Source: Pseudooceanicola endophyticus
Lineage (GTDB): Bacteria; Pseudomonadota; Alphaproteobacteria; Rhodobacterales; Rhodobacteraceae
Direction of reading: 5' to 3'
NCBI RefSeq assembly: GCF_018760365.1
Contig: NZ_JAHIAB010000004.1
Coordinates: 1 to 64,000 of the forward strand
DNA: 64,000 nt
A model generated the notes under the pieces. The model was given only the letters and a program-made list of their open reading frames with translations, was not told where the DNA came from and made no database searches. This document shows positions 57,265 to 64,000 of this stretch, in pieces (the first letter of the stretch is position 1; each line of letters begins with the position of its first letter). A program made the translations under genes and the position numbers.

Positions 57265-57591
57265 TCAGATCGGCAGGTTGTCTCCCAGCGGGCCGTCGGC
57301 CAGCGTGTCGGCCTCGGTCGGGGCGTGCGGCGGGTCGTGACCATGCTCCACCTCGACATGAAGCTGGGTCGCAAGGCCTGCTGCGGCGCCCAGCAGCGTC
57401 AGCCAGGGGGCGGCCAGGGCCAGGGCCCCGCCGGCGACCACCGCCGCCGTCACCGGAAGTTCCAGGGTGAAGCTGCCGTCTGGGTCGCGGATGCGCAGGC
57501 GGTTCACGTTGCCCTCGGCAATCCTGTCGCGCACATGGTCGATCAGGGCGGGGGCATCGATGCAGGCGGTTCTTCTCGGGTCGAGGGCCAT
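57265..57591 (-). CDS. DUF4342-like protein
   Basis: A 108-residue protein. An N-terminal helix and beta segment (LIDHVRDRIAEGNVNRLRIRD, DGSFTLELPVT) precede a hydrophobic region (AAVVAGGALALAAPWLTLLGAAAGLA), then LHVEVEHGHD. The pattern of a short amphipathic lead followed by an ELPVT-type turn and a hydrophobic pair matches DUF4342 proteins as I recall them. Function is unknown; it is probably membrane-associated. It is convergent with gltB, and divergent from mtgA with 184 bp between starts. Confidence 0.7.
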   Translation of the reverse strand: MALDPRRTACIDAPALIDHVRDRIAEGNVNRLRIRDPDGSFTLELPVTAAVVAGGALALAAPWLTLLGAAAGLATQLHVEVEHGHDPPHAPTEADTLADGPLGDNLPI

Positions 57592-57775
57592 GTCGGGCTC
57601 CTTTCATCCGGTGTTGCCCGGGAGGATGATGCGTGGAGGAAAGACCCCGGCCACCCTCCCTTTCCGGACATCACTATGCTACTTCTTGGCAGGGGACGCG
57701 GCCTTGATCCTGATCATGGCAGCCCCCGCATTTCCGGGACGGACGGGCGCAGACCCGTCAAGGAAGAGGCAGGGC

Positions 57776-58588
57776 GTGGCGAAACAGGCCGAGCGGAAAA
57801 GCCCCCGGGCGAAGACCGGGACGAAGAAGACATCGAAGGCGCCGGCCAAGGCCGCGAAAGCCGCAGCTGCAGCCCCGGCCCGCCGGCGGCTGCTGCGCCT
57901 GCCACGCCTGCGCATCCCGACGCGTCGCGGCCTGCGGCGCCGGCTGGGGCTGACCCTGGTCGGGGTGGTCGGGCTGGCGCTGGCGCTGGTGGCGGTGAAT
58001 TCCGTGGTGCGGCCCTTCCAGGGGATCTACATGCATTCCGAGGCGCGCCGCCTGGGCGGGATCGAGCAGAGCTGGGTTCCGATGGACCAGATCGCCCCGG
58101 TGATGGCGCGCTCTGCCGTGGCGGCGGAGGATGCCAATTTCTGCCGTCACTGGGGCTTTGACATGTCGGCGATCCGCGATGCCATTGCAGACGGCATGTC
58201 GCGCGGCGGCTCGACCATCACCCAGCAGGTCGCCAAGAACGTCTATCTCTGGCAGGGCCGCAGCTATGTCCGCAAGGCGCTGGAGGCGGGCTTTACCCCC
58301 GCGATCGAGCTGTTCTGGACCAAGCGCCGGATCCTTGAAGTCTACCTGAACGTCGCCGAGTTCGACGAGGGCGTCTTCGGTGTCGAGGCCGGGGCCATGC
58401 ATTACTTCGGCGTCCATGCGGCACAGCTGAACGCCACCCAGGCGGCGCGGCTGGCGGCGATCCTGCCCTCGCCGCAGGCCTGGTCGGCCTCGCATCCGAC
58501 AAATTACGTGCTGCGCCGGTCGCGGCAGATCATCGACGGGGCGGCGACGATCCGGCGCGATGGCCGCGCCGCCTGTTTCGAGGATTGA
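57776..58588 (+). CDS. mtgA: Monofunctional biosynthetic peptidoglycan transglycosylase
   Basis: A 270-residue GT51 glycosyltransferase that polymerises lipid II. A Lys/Arg/Ala-rich cytoplasmic segment of about 55 residues precedes one membrane helix (LTLVGVVGLALALVAVNSVV). The catalytic domain has AAEDANFCRHWGFD (catalytic Glu), RGGSTITQQVAKNVYLW and RRILEVYLNVAEF. I favour the GTG at 57776 with AAGGAAGAGG upstream; an in-frame ATG at 57716 would add 20 residues. No transpeptidase domain is present. Confidence 0.9.
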   Translation: MAKQAERKSPRAKTGTKKTSKAPAKAAKAAAAAPARRRLLRLPRLRIPTRRGLRRRLGLTLVGVVGLALALVAVNSVVRPFQGIYMHSEARRLGGIEQSWVPMDQIAPVMARSAVAAEDANFCRHWGFDMSAIRDAIADGMSRGGSTITQQVAKNVYLWQGRSYVRKALEAGFTPAIELFWTKRRILEVYLNVAEFDEGVFGVEAGAMHYFGVHAAQLNATQAARLAAILPSPQAWSASHPTNYVLRRSRQIIDGAATIRRDGRAACFED

Positions 58589-58634
58589 ACCCGCCCCTGT
58601 GAAAGGGCATGACAAGGGTCCAAGGATGGTGACC

Positions 58635-59306
58635 ATGATCTCAGCAGAACTCTACCACGTGCCGCTTTCGCCGTTTTGCCGCAAGGTGCGCCTGTCGCTG
58701 TCGGAGAAGCGGATCGACTGCAAGCTGATCGAGGAACGCTACTGGGAGAAGGATACCGACTTCCTGCGGCGCAATCCCGCCGGCAAGGTGCCGGTGCTGA
58801 AGCTGGAGGGCCGGGTGCTGGCCGAGAGCGCGGCGATCTGCGAATACCTCGAGGAGGTCTATCCCGAACCCTCGCTGATGCCGCGCGATCCGATGGAGCG
58901 CCACGAGGTGCGCCGCCTGGTCAGCTGGTTCGACGACAAGTTCCACCACGAGGTGACCTCCAAGCTGCTTTACGAGCGGGTGAACAAGAAGATCACCGGC
59001 CAGGGCTTCCCGGATTCGACCAACGTCAAGGCGGGCCTTCGGGCGATCAAGTTCCACCTGGACTACCTGGGCTGGCTGCTGGACCACCGCCGCTGGCTGG
59101 CGGGCGACCGCATGACGCTGGCGGATTTCGCGGCGGCCGCGCATCTGTCCAGCCTCGACTACATCTCGGACGTGGACTGGGACCGCAATGCCTCGGTCAA
59201 GGACTGGTATGCGAAGATCAAGTCGCGCCCGGCGTTCCGGGGCATCCTGATGGACCAGGTGCCGGGCTTCCCGCCGCCGGATCACTACACGGATCTCGAT
59301 TTCTGA
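58635..59306 (+). CDS. Glutathione S-transferase family protein
   Basis: A 223-residue GST. The N-terminal thioredoxin-fold half has PLSPFCRKVRLSLSEK (Cys/Ser active-site region), NPAGKVPVL and ESAAICEYLEE. The C-terminal helical half has MTLADFAAAAHLSSLDY. It is probably a Beta- or Omega-like bacterial GST of unknown substrate. An ATG 9 bases upstream (58626) is an alternative start. It follows mtgA by 46 bp, and its stop is followed directly by repeat copy G. Confidence 0.9.
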   Translation: MISAELYHVPLSPFCRKVRLSLSEKRIDCKLIEERYWEKDTDFLRRNPAGKVPVLKLEGRVLAESAAICEYLEEVYPEPSLMPRDPMERHEVRRLVSWFDDKFHHEVTSKLLYERVNKKITGQGFPDSTNVKAGLRAIKFHLDYLGWLLDHRRWLAGDRMTLADFAAAAHLSSLDYISDVDWDRNASVKDWYAKIKSRPAFRGILMDQVPGFPPPDHYTDLDF

Positions 59307-59312
59307 GGGAGC

Positions 59313-59373
59313 GGGGGCGCTGCCCCCGTCCGCCTGCGGCGGACTCCCCCGAGGTATTGGAAACAAGAAAATG
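59313..59373 (+). repeat. Dispersed double-hairpin element, copy G
   Basis: GGGGGC-GCT-GCCCCC (59313-59327) and GTCCGCC-TGC-GGCGGAC (59328-59344), then CCCCCGAGGTATTGG and the tail AACAAGAAAATG. It lies 6 bases after the GST stop and 11 bases before the queG GTG, so it sits in the queG leader if the two are co-transcribed. Confidence 0.87.
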
Positions 59374-59384
59374 GAGGGGCCGGG

Positions 59385-60422
59385 GTGCTTCGGGATCGGC
59401 TTGTCGCGCAGGCGGTGGCAGAGGGGTTCTCTGCGGCGCGGGTGTGCCGGCCCTGCGACGTGCCGGAGGTGATGGGGCGGCTGCAGGCCTTCCTGGAGGC
59501 CGGGTATCACGGGCAGATGGGATGGCTGGCGGATCGGGTGCACTGGCGCGGCGATCCGGCGGCGCTCTGGCCCGAGGCGAAATCCGTGATCATGCTGGCG
59601 GAGAACTACGGCCCCGATGACGATCCGCGGGCGGTGCTGGCGCATCCGGACCGGGCGGCGATTTCCGTCTATGCGCAGAACCGCGATTACCATGACGTGG
59701 TGAAGAAGCGGCTGAAGCGGCTGGCGCGCTGGCTGATCGCGGAGGCCGGGCCGGAGGTGCAGGTGAAGGTCTTCGTCGATACCGCACCGGTGCCCGAGAA
59801 GGCCCTGGGCCAGGCGGCGGGGCTGGGCTGGCAGGGCAAGCATACCAACCTGGTGAGCCGGGAGCTGGGCAGCTGGTTCTTCCTGGGGGCGATCTTCACC
59901 ACCCTTGAACTGCCGGTGGACGGGCCGGAGGCGGATCACTGCGGGCGCTGCACGCGCTGCCTTCAGGCCTGTCCGACCGAGGCTTTCGTGGCGCCCTACC
60001 GGATGGATGCGCGGCGCTGCATCTCTTACCTGACGATCGAACATGCGGGGCCGGTGCCCGTGGATCTGCGGGGCCGGATGGGCAACCGGATCTACGGCTG
60101 CGACGATTGCCTGGCGGCCTGTCCCTGGAACAAGTTCGCGGAGCAGGCCGCCGAGATGAAGTACCATGCCCGCGACGATCTGCGGGCCCCCGAGCTGGCG
60201 GAACTGGCGGCGCTGGACGATGCGGGGTTCCGGGCGCGGTTCTCGGGGTCTCCGATCAAGCGGATCGGGCGGGACCGTTTCGTGCGCAATGTGCTTTACG
60301 CCATCGGCAACAGCGGCGTGCCGGCGTTGCGGGGGGCGGCCCGGGCCCTGCTGGAGGATCCCGATCCCACCGTGGCCGAGGCCGCCCGCTGGGCGCTGGC
60401 ACGCCTTGGGGACCCGGCCTAG
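59385..60422 (+). CDS. queG: Epoxyqueuosine reductase QueG
   Basis: A 345-residue cobalamin- and Fe-S-dependent reductase that performs the last step of queuosine synthesis in tRNA. It shows [20 protein letters not shown] (catalytic Asp region), WQGKHTNLV, two 4Fe-4S clusters ([24 protein letters not shown]) and a C-terminal HEAT-like segment ([19 protein letters not shown]). It starts with GTG at 59385. Its TAG shares the palindrome CTAG with the stop of the convergent repeat protein. Confidence 0.95.
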   Translation: MLRDRLVAQAVAEGFSAARVCRPCDVPEVMGRLQAFLEAGYHGQMGWLADRVHWRGDPAALWPEAKSVIMLAENYGPDDDPRAVLAHPDRAAISVYAQNRDYHDVVKKRLKRLARWLIAEAGPEVQVKVFVDTAPVPEKALGQAAGLGWQGKHTNLVSRELGSWFFLGAIFTTLELPVDGPEADHCGRCTRCLQACPTEAFVAPYRMDARRCISYLTIEHAGPVPVDLRGRMGNRIYGCDDCLAACPWNKFAEQAAEMKYHARDDLRAPELAELAALDDAGFRARFSGSPIKRIGRDRFVRNVLYAIGNSGVPALRGAARALLEDPDPTVAEAARWALARLGDPA

Positions 60423-61246
60423 CCGCGGTCATCCACCAGCAGGCGCAGCCGGTTGCCGTCCGAGGCGAAGACCCCGACCACGTCCCAGGCGCCGAAGCCG
60501 CGCTGTTCCAGCCGGGCCTCGACCGGGGGGATGGCGCGAATCTGCTGCTGCATCCGGGCGATCCGGGCGCGGTCCTGGCGCAGCTGGCGGTCGAGCTTGC
60601 CCAGATTGATCCGGCCCGTGCCGGAAAGCTGGGTGAGGGTGACGATCTCCAGGTCGCTGGGGTTCAGCCGCATCCAGTCCAGCGGGGCCAGGGCGCGCGG
60701 CATCGGACGCCAGGGGGCGTTGCCGGTGCCGGTGCGACCGGCGGTGACGGTGCCGCTGCCCGTCCCCATGCCCGAACCGGTACCCGAACCGGTGCCCGAG
60801 CCGGTCCCGGAACCGGTTCCGGAGCTGCCGCCCGTGCCGGAGCCGGAGCTGCCGCCAAGGCCGACATCGACGGAGATGCCGCCGCCGCCCGAACCCGAGC
60901 CCGACCCGGAGCCGCCGGAACCCGACCCGCCGAGGCCCACGTCGGCGCTGGCCGAGAGGCCATCATCGCCGCCGAGGCCGGCATCGACATCTGCGGACAC
61001 GCCGTCCCCGCCTCCGAGGCTTGCATCGGCGCTGGCGCTGACGCCATCGCTGCCGCCGAGGCTGGCATCCGCGTCGGCGGACACGCCGTCGCTGCCCAGG
61101 CCCACGTCGGCACTGGCCGAGAGGCCGCTGTCGCCGCCTAGGCTGGCATCGACCCCGATGTCGAGGCTGCGGCCCGCCTGGGGCAGGCCGGTGATCAGAA
61201 TGAGGCTGAGGGCCGTGAGGCCGCCCGTCCGGATGATATGTCGCAT
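60419..61246 (-). CDS. Secreted repeat protein with 14-residue Gly/Ala/Ser/Asp repeats
   Basis: A 275-residue protein in three parts. A signal-like N-terminus ([15 protein letters not shown]) is followed by five near-identical 14-residue repeats at residues 39-108 (consensus [14 protein letters not shown]), then a Gly/Ser/Thr-rich stretch to about residue 170. The C-terminal domain, about 95 residues, has charged helices ([22 protein letters not shown]) and a beta-like end ([20 protein letters not shown]). I recognise no family. The acidic Asp-Gly repeats could bind calcium, but no canonical GGxGxDx(L/I) motif is present. Confidence 0.75.
   Translation of the reverse strand: MRHIIRTGGLTALSLILITGLPQAGRSLDIGVDASLGGDSGLSASADVGLGSDGVSADADASLGGSDGVSASADASLGGGDGVSADVDAGLGGDDGLSASADVGLGGSGSGGSGSGSGSGGGGISVDVGLGGSSGSGTGGSSGTGSGTGSGTGSGTGSGMGTGSGTVTAGRTGTGNAPWRPMPRALAPLDWMRLNPSDLEIVTLTQLSGTGRINLGKLDRQLRQDRARIARMQQQIRAIPPVEARLEQRGFGAWDVVGVFASDGNRLRLLVDDRG
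60923..61132 (-). repeat. Five 42-bp coding tandem repeats
   Basis: These encode residues 39-108 of the secreted repeat protein as five 14-residue units that differ at few positions. Alternating units carry SASAD and SADAD/SADVD, suggesting an older 28-residue doubling. The number of units may vary between strains. Confidence 0.8.
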
Positions 61247-61476
61247 GGTCTCTCCTCCCGTTGCTGCGAACTGCCCGGAAGGTCTGGTCCTGCCCTGTAT
61301 CTGTCCTGGTTCAATGGCGCGTCCTGCGTCGCGCTTGACCGCAGGAACGGAGCCGCGCCGGAAAAGGTTTCACCGCGTTAAATTATCGCGCGCCTCTGCA
61401 AGGCGGCTGCGCGGCGGCAGGGGTTTTCCTTTGCCGGGAAATCCCCACATGATGAGACGAACAGACAGGAGGCGTC

Positions 61477-61923
61477 ATGACCAACTATCGCAAGACCGAA
61501 GAGGCCATCTCCGCTCTGACCCCGGAACAGTTCCGGGTGACCCAGCAGAACGGCACGGAACGGCCCTGGAGCGGGGCATATAACGAGACGAAGCAGGCCG
61601 GGCTTTACGTCGACATCGTCTCGGGCGAGCCGCTGTTTGCCAGTGCCGCCAAGTTCGAGAGCGGCTGCGGCTGGCCCAGCTTCGTGCGCCCGGTGGCGCC
61701 CGACAACGTGGTGGAGCTGACCGATACGACCCATGGCATGGTCCGGGTCGAGGTGCGCTCGAAACACGGGGACAGCCACCTGGGCCATGTCTTCCCCGAC
61801 GGGCCGCGCGATCGCGGCGGCCTGCGCTACTGCATCAACTCGGCGTCGCTGCGCTTCATCCCCCGGGCGGAGATGGAGGCGGAAGGCTACGGCGCATATA
61901 TCGACCAGGTGGAGGAACCGTGA
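61477..61923 (+). CDS. msrB: Peptide-methionine (R)-S-oxide reductase
   Basis: A 148-residue MsrB that reduces the R epimer of methionine sulfoxide in proteins. The catalytic Cys119 is in [13 protein letters not shown] and C64 (ESGCGWPSF) is the likely resolving cysteine. [10 protein letters not shown] is also conserved. The two CxxC zinc sites of zinc-type MsrB are not present, so it is the zinc-free form. AGGAGG precedes the ATG. It overlaps msrA by 1 base (TGATG). Confidence 0.95.
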   Translation: MTNYRKTEEAISALTPEQFRVTQQNGTERPWSGAYNETKQAGLYVDIVSGEPLFASAAKFESGCGWPSFVRPVAPDNVVELTDTTHGMVRVEVRSKHGDSHLGHVFPDGPRDRGGLRYCINSASLRFIPRAEMEAEGYGAYIDQVEEP

Positions 61924-62432
61924 TGAGCGAAGAGCGTGCCGTCCTGGCGGGCGGGTGTTTCTGGGGCATGCAGGACCTGATCCGCAGGCTGCCGGGCGTC
62001 ACCCGGACCCGCGTGGGCTATACCGGGGGCGACGTGCCCCATGCGACCTACCGCAACCATGGCAGCCATGCCGAAGGGATCGAGATCTTCTTTGATCCCT
62101 CGGTGATCAGTTATCGGCAGATCCTGGAGGTGTTCTTCCAGATCCATGATCCGACCACGCCGAACCGGCAGGGCAACGACCTTGGGCCGAGCTATCGCAG
62201 CGCGATCTACTATGTCGATGCCGCCCAGAAGGCGGTGGCGCAAGAAACGATCGCCGATGTGAACGCCTCGGGGCTGTGGCCGGGGTCGGTGGTGAGCGAA
62301 CTGGAGCCGGTGGGCGATTTCTGGGAGGCCGAGCCGGAGCATCAGGATTACCTGCTGCGCTATCCCAACGGCTACACCTGCCATTTCCCGCGCCCGCACT
62401 GGGTGCTGCCGAAGCGCAGCGCCGCAGAGTGA
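61923..62432 (+). CDS. msrA: Peptide-methionine (S)-S-oxide reductase
   Basis: A 169-residue MsrA with the catalytic motif GGCFWG (Cys12) and GYTGG, and a [17 protein letters not shown] segment. It reduces the S epimer, complementing MsrB. The ATG at 61923 uses the last base of the msrB stop, so the pair is translationally coupled. No signal peptide is present, so both act in the cytosol. Confidence 0.95.
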   Translation: MSEERAVLAGGCFWGMQDLIRRLPGVTRTRVGYTGGDVPHATYRNHGSHAEGIEIFFDPSVISYRQILEVFFQIHDPTTPNRQGNDLGPSYRSAIYYVDAAQKAVAQETIADVNASGLWPGSVVSELEPVGDFWEAEPEHQDYLLRYPNGYTCHFPRPHWVLPKRSAAE

Positions 62433-62465
62433 GAGCCGTCCGCGTGAGAGGCGTCTGCGTCCCCG

Positions 62466-63044
62466 TCAGAGGGGGCGCAGACTGAAGGCCAACAGCAGCG
62501 CCAGGATTGCCGTCAGCCAGCTGGCCCCGATGCGCAGGGCGATCGGCCCCCAGGGGGTGGCGGCGGCGTGTTGCAGGCCCCGGGACAGCAGGGCGGCAGC
62601 GGTGATCGCCAGCCCCGCCAGCAGGTAGGCACCAAGCGCCAGCAGCAGCGGCGGGGCCGGGCTGGCGTGGAACAGGGCCGTCATCGCCAGCGCCGGCAGG
62701 ATCAGCGCCAGCGCGGCCCGCAACGCCGTCGGCGCGCCGGTCGGGCGCAGGGCCACCAGTGCCGCCGCGGGAATGCCCGCGGCCAGGGCCAGCACCGCCA
62801 CCGCTTCTCCGGTCAACGGGGCGACCAGCAGACCGGCCCCCAGCCCCGCCAGGATCAGCGCCCAGAGCCGCCCGGCCTGCGCCCCGAGTGCCAGGCCGAG
62901 TGCCAGCAGCGGCAGCAGGCATTCGGGCATGTCGGCGGCCTGCCGCAGCCCCTGCCAAAGCTGTGCCGGGGCGGGTGACGGGGCAGCGGGGGCGGCGACG
63001 CCCGGGGCAGGCAGCAGCAGCAGGGCGGCGGACAGGCGGAGCAT
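62466..63044 (-). CDS. Multi-pass membrane protein, HupE/UreJ-like
   Basis: A 192-residue hydrophobic protein with a signal-like N-terminus and about six membrane segments separated by short loops. ALALILPALAMTALFHASPAPP followed by GAYLLAGLAITAAALLS resembles the second half of HupE/UreJ proteins, which have been linked to nickel or cobalt uptake. The His-rich motifs of clear nickel transporters are largely missing, so the call is tentative. I start at the ATG at 63044; the longer frame has no signal. It is convergent with msrA and divergent from the DMT transporter. Confidence 0.6.
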   Translation of the reverse strand: MLRLSAALLLLPAPGVAAPAAPSPAPAQLWQGLRQAADMPECLLPLLALGLALGAQAGRLWALILAGLGAGLLVAPLTGEAVAVLALAAGIPAAALVALRPTGAPTALRAALALILPALAMTALFHASPAPPLLLALGAYLLAGLAITAAALLSRGLQHAAATPWGPIALRIGASWLTAILALLLAFSLRPL

Positions 63045-63232
63045 CGGGACCTCGGGTGGCGGAAGCGGCCCCTTGGTGGCGGCTCGAGGCGCCGAGGTCA
63101 ATCGTGCAGGCGGTAAGGGGCGGGGACGCAAGGAGGGCGGGAGGCGCAAGGAAGGGGGCGCAAGGGCGGCTGTGCCGTTGACCCTGCGGCGGGCTTCACG
63201 AAGGAGTGAGGCCTCTTCCCAGAGGATCCCCC

Positions 63233-64000
63233 ATGCAGCCCTTCAAAGGCATCCTGTACAAGCTGATCGCGGTGATCTGCTTCATCGTCATGCAATCCCT
63301 GATCAAGGCGGCCTCCGACCATGTGCCGCCGGGGGAAACGGTGTTCTTCCGATCCTTCTTCGCGCTGCCGGTGATCCTGGCCTGGCTGGCCTGGCGGCAC
63401 GAGCTGTCGACCGGGTTGCGGGTGAAGGCGCCGATGTCGCATGTCTGGCGCGGGCTGATCGGGACCACGTCGATGGGCTGCGGCTTTGCCGGGCTGGCCT
63501 TCCTGCCGCTGCCGGAGGTGACCGCGCTGGGCTATGCCATGCCGCTGCTGACGGTGATCTTCGCGGGCATGTTCCTGCACGAGCAGGTCGGGGTCTACCG
63601 GCTGAGCGCGGTCGGGCTGGGCCTGATCGGCGTGCTGGTGGTGCTGGAGCCGCGGGTGACCGCGCTGAACGGCACGTTGAAGGCCGAGGAGGCGATCGGG
63701 GCCATCCTGGTGCTGGTCGGAGCCATGAGCGGGGCGCTGGCCCAGGTCCATATCCGCAACATGGTGCGGCTGGAGGCGACCTCGGCCATCGTGTTCTGGT
63801 TCACCATGACCTCGACCGTGCTGTCGCTGGCGACGATCCCCTTCGGCTGGGTGATGCCCGGCGGGAAGGAGGCGCTGTGGCTGATCGGTGCTGGGCTGCT
63901 GGGCGGGGTCGGGCAGATCTTCCTGACCGCCTGCTACCGCTTTGCCGATGCCAGCGTGGTGGCGCCCTTCGACTATGCCTCGATGATCTTCGCACTGGGG
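63233..64000 (+). CDS. DMT (EamA) family transporter, cut by window end
   Basis: The first 256 residues of an EamA-type drug/metabolite transporter. It begins MQPFKGILYKLIAVICFIVM and has at least eight membrane segments in the visible part. The EamA repeats include VFFRSFFALPVILAWLAW, MGCGFAGLAFLPL and ALGYAMPLLTVIFAG. The frame is open to the last base of the window, so the C-terminus is missing only because the window stops. AGAGGA stands before the ATG. The substrate is unknown. Confidence 0.92.
   Translation, partial: MQPFKGILYKLIAVICFIVMQSLIKAASDHVPPGETVFFRSFFALPVILAWLAWRHELSTGLRVKAPMSHVWRGLIGTTSMGCGFAGLAFLPLPEVTALGYAMPLLTVIFAGMFLHEQVGVYRLSAVGLGLIGVLVVLEPRVTALNGTLKAEEAIGAILVLVGAMSGALAQVHIRNMVRLEATSAIVFWFTMTSTVLSLATIPFGWVMPGGKEALWLIGAGLLGGVGQIFLTACYRFADASVVAPFDYASMIFALG

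Noticed and set aside
54183-57374. 1063-codon open frame on the minus strand opposite gltB
   Set aside because: Shadow of gltB. His/Arg/Gln-rich, no family features.
60923-61132. CRISPR-like array of 42-bp repeats
   Set aside because: The repeats are contiguous without spacers, in frame, and encode a 14-residue protein repeat.
61344-61369. Possible general-stress (EcfG-type) promoter, GGAAC with GTT 18 bp later, before msrB
   Set aside because: The match is short, the spacing is only approximate, and many Rhodobacterales lack this regulon. It lies where an msrBA promoter would be, but I cannot support it.

Overview
The window is high-GC chromosomal DNA from an alphaproteobacterium, almost certainly a Rhodobacteraceae/Roseobacter-type organism. 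This rests on gene content and synteny recognised by eye (rimP-nusA-ylxR-infB, lptCAB next to hpf-ptsN, gltD/gltB, the NDUFAF5-like methyltransferase beside ComF and GrxC, a GrxC with a CGFC active site). No database search was possible. I found no phage genes, insertion sequences, CRISPR array or rRNA. Two tRNA genes are present.

Layout. 1-8.9 kb: a NUDIX hydrolase, then a tight + strand run hslO, CoA-type NUDIX, CCA-adding enzyme, ABC exporter and an Fe-S RNA methyltransferase. An envelope group follows: L,D-transpeptidase lipoprotein, CAP-domain lipoprotein, Tat-exported L,D-transpeptidase and a 60-residue secreted/membrane peptide. 9-14.5 kb: hemH, methyltransferase/comF divergent pair, grxC, MarR regulator, ubiG and prolyl aminopeptidase. 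14.6-20.1 kb: the rimP-nusA-ylxR-infB transcription/translation operon behind a leader that ends in an intrinsic terminator. 20.3-26.8 kb: a 46-residue gene, the ppiC-argJ-mutT operon, and divergent secA with a coupled secreted protein. 26.8-34.8 kb: IclR regulator divergent from malate synthase G with an IclR-like operator between them, then radC, dnaK-dnaJ and an AlkB homologue. 34.8-42.4 kb: a surface-glycan block (orphan ABC-2 permease, galU, two paralogous glycosyltransferases, a branching glycosyltransferase and a two-domain sulfotransferase). 42.5-46.5 kb: ptsN, hpf, lptB, lptA, lptC and RNase D, all on the minus strand. 46.7-64 kb: a class III aminotransferase, tandem tRNA-Leu(CAG), an NDUFA9-like protein, uppP, gltD/gltB, a DUF4342-like protein, mtgA, GST, queG, a 14-residue-repeat secreted protein, msrB-msrA, a HupE-like membrane protein and a truncated DMT transporter.

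The most unusual non-coding signal is a dispersed intergenic element built of two adjacent GC hairpins followed by a TATTT tail ending in AAGAAAATG or AAAGATGAA. I count seven full copies and at least five tail-only copies, nearly all directly after stop codons. Twice the tails face each other across a GGCGCGCC hairpin. The other notable items are the glycan/sulfotransferase block, the repeat protein, the rimP leader attenuator, the missing rpoN between lptB and hpf, and two places where opposing genes share a start (CATG) or a stop (CTAG) palindrome. Nothing here amounts to a clear new defence or mobile system; most of the window is core genome.
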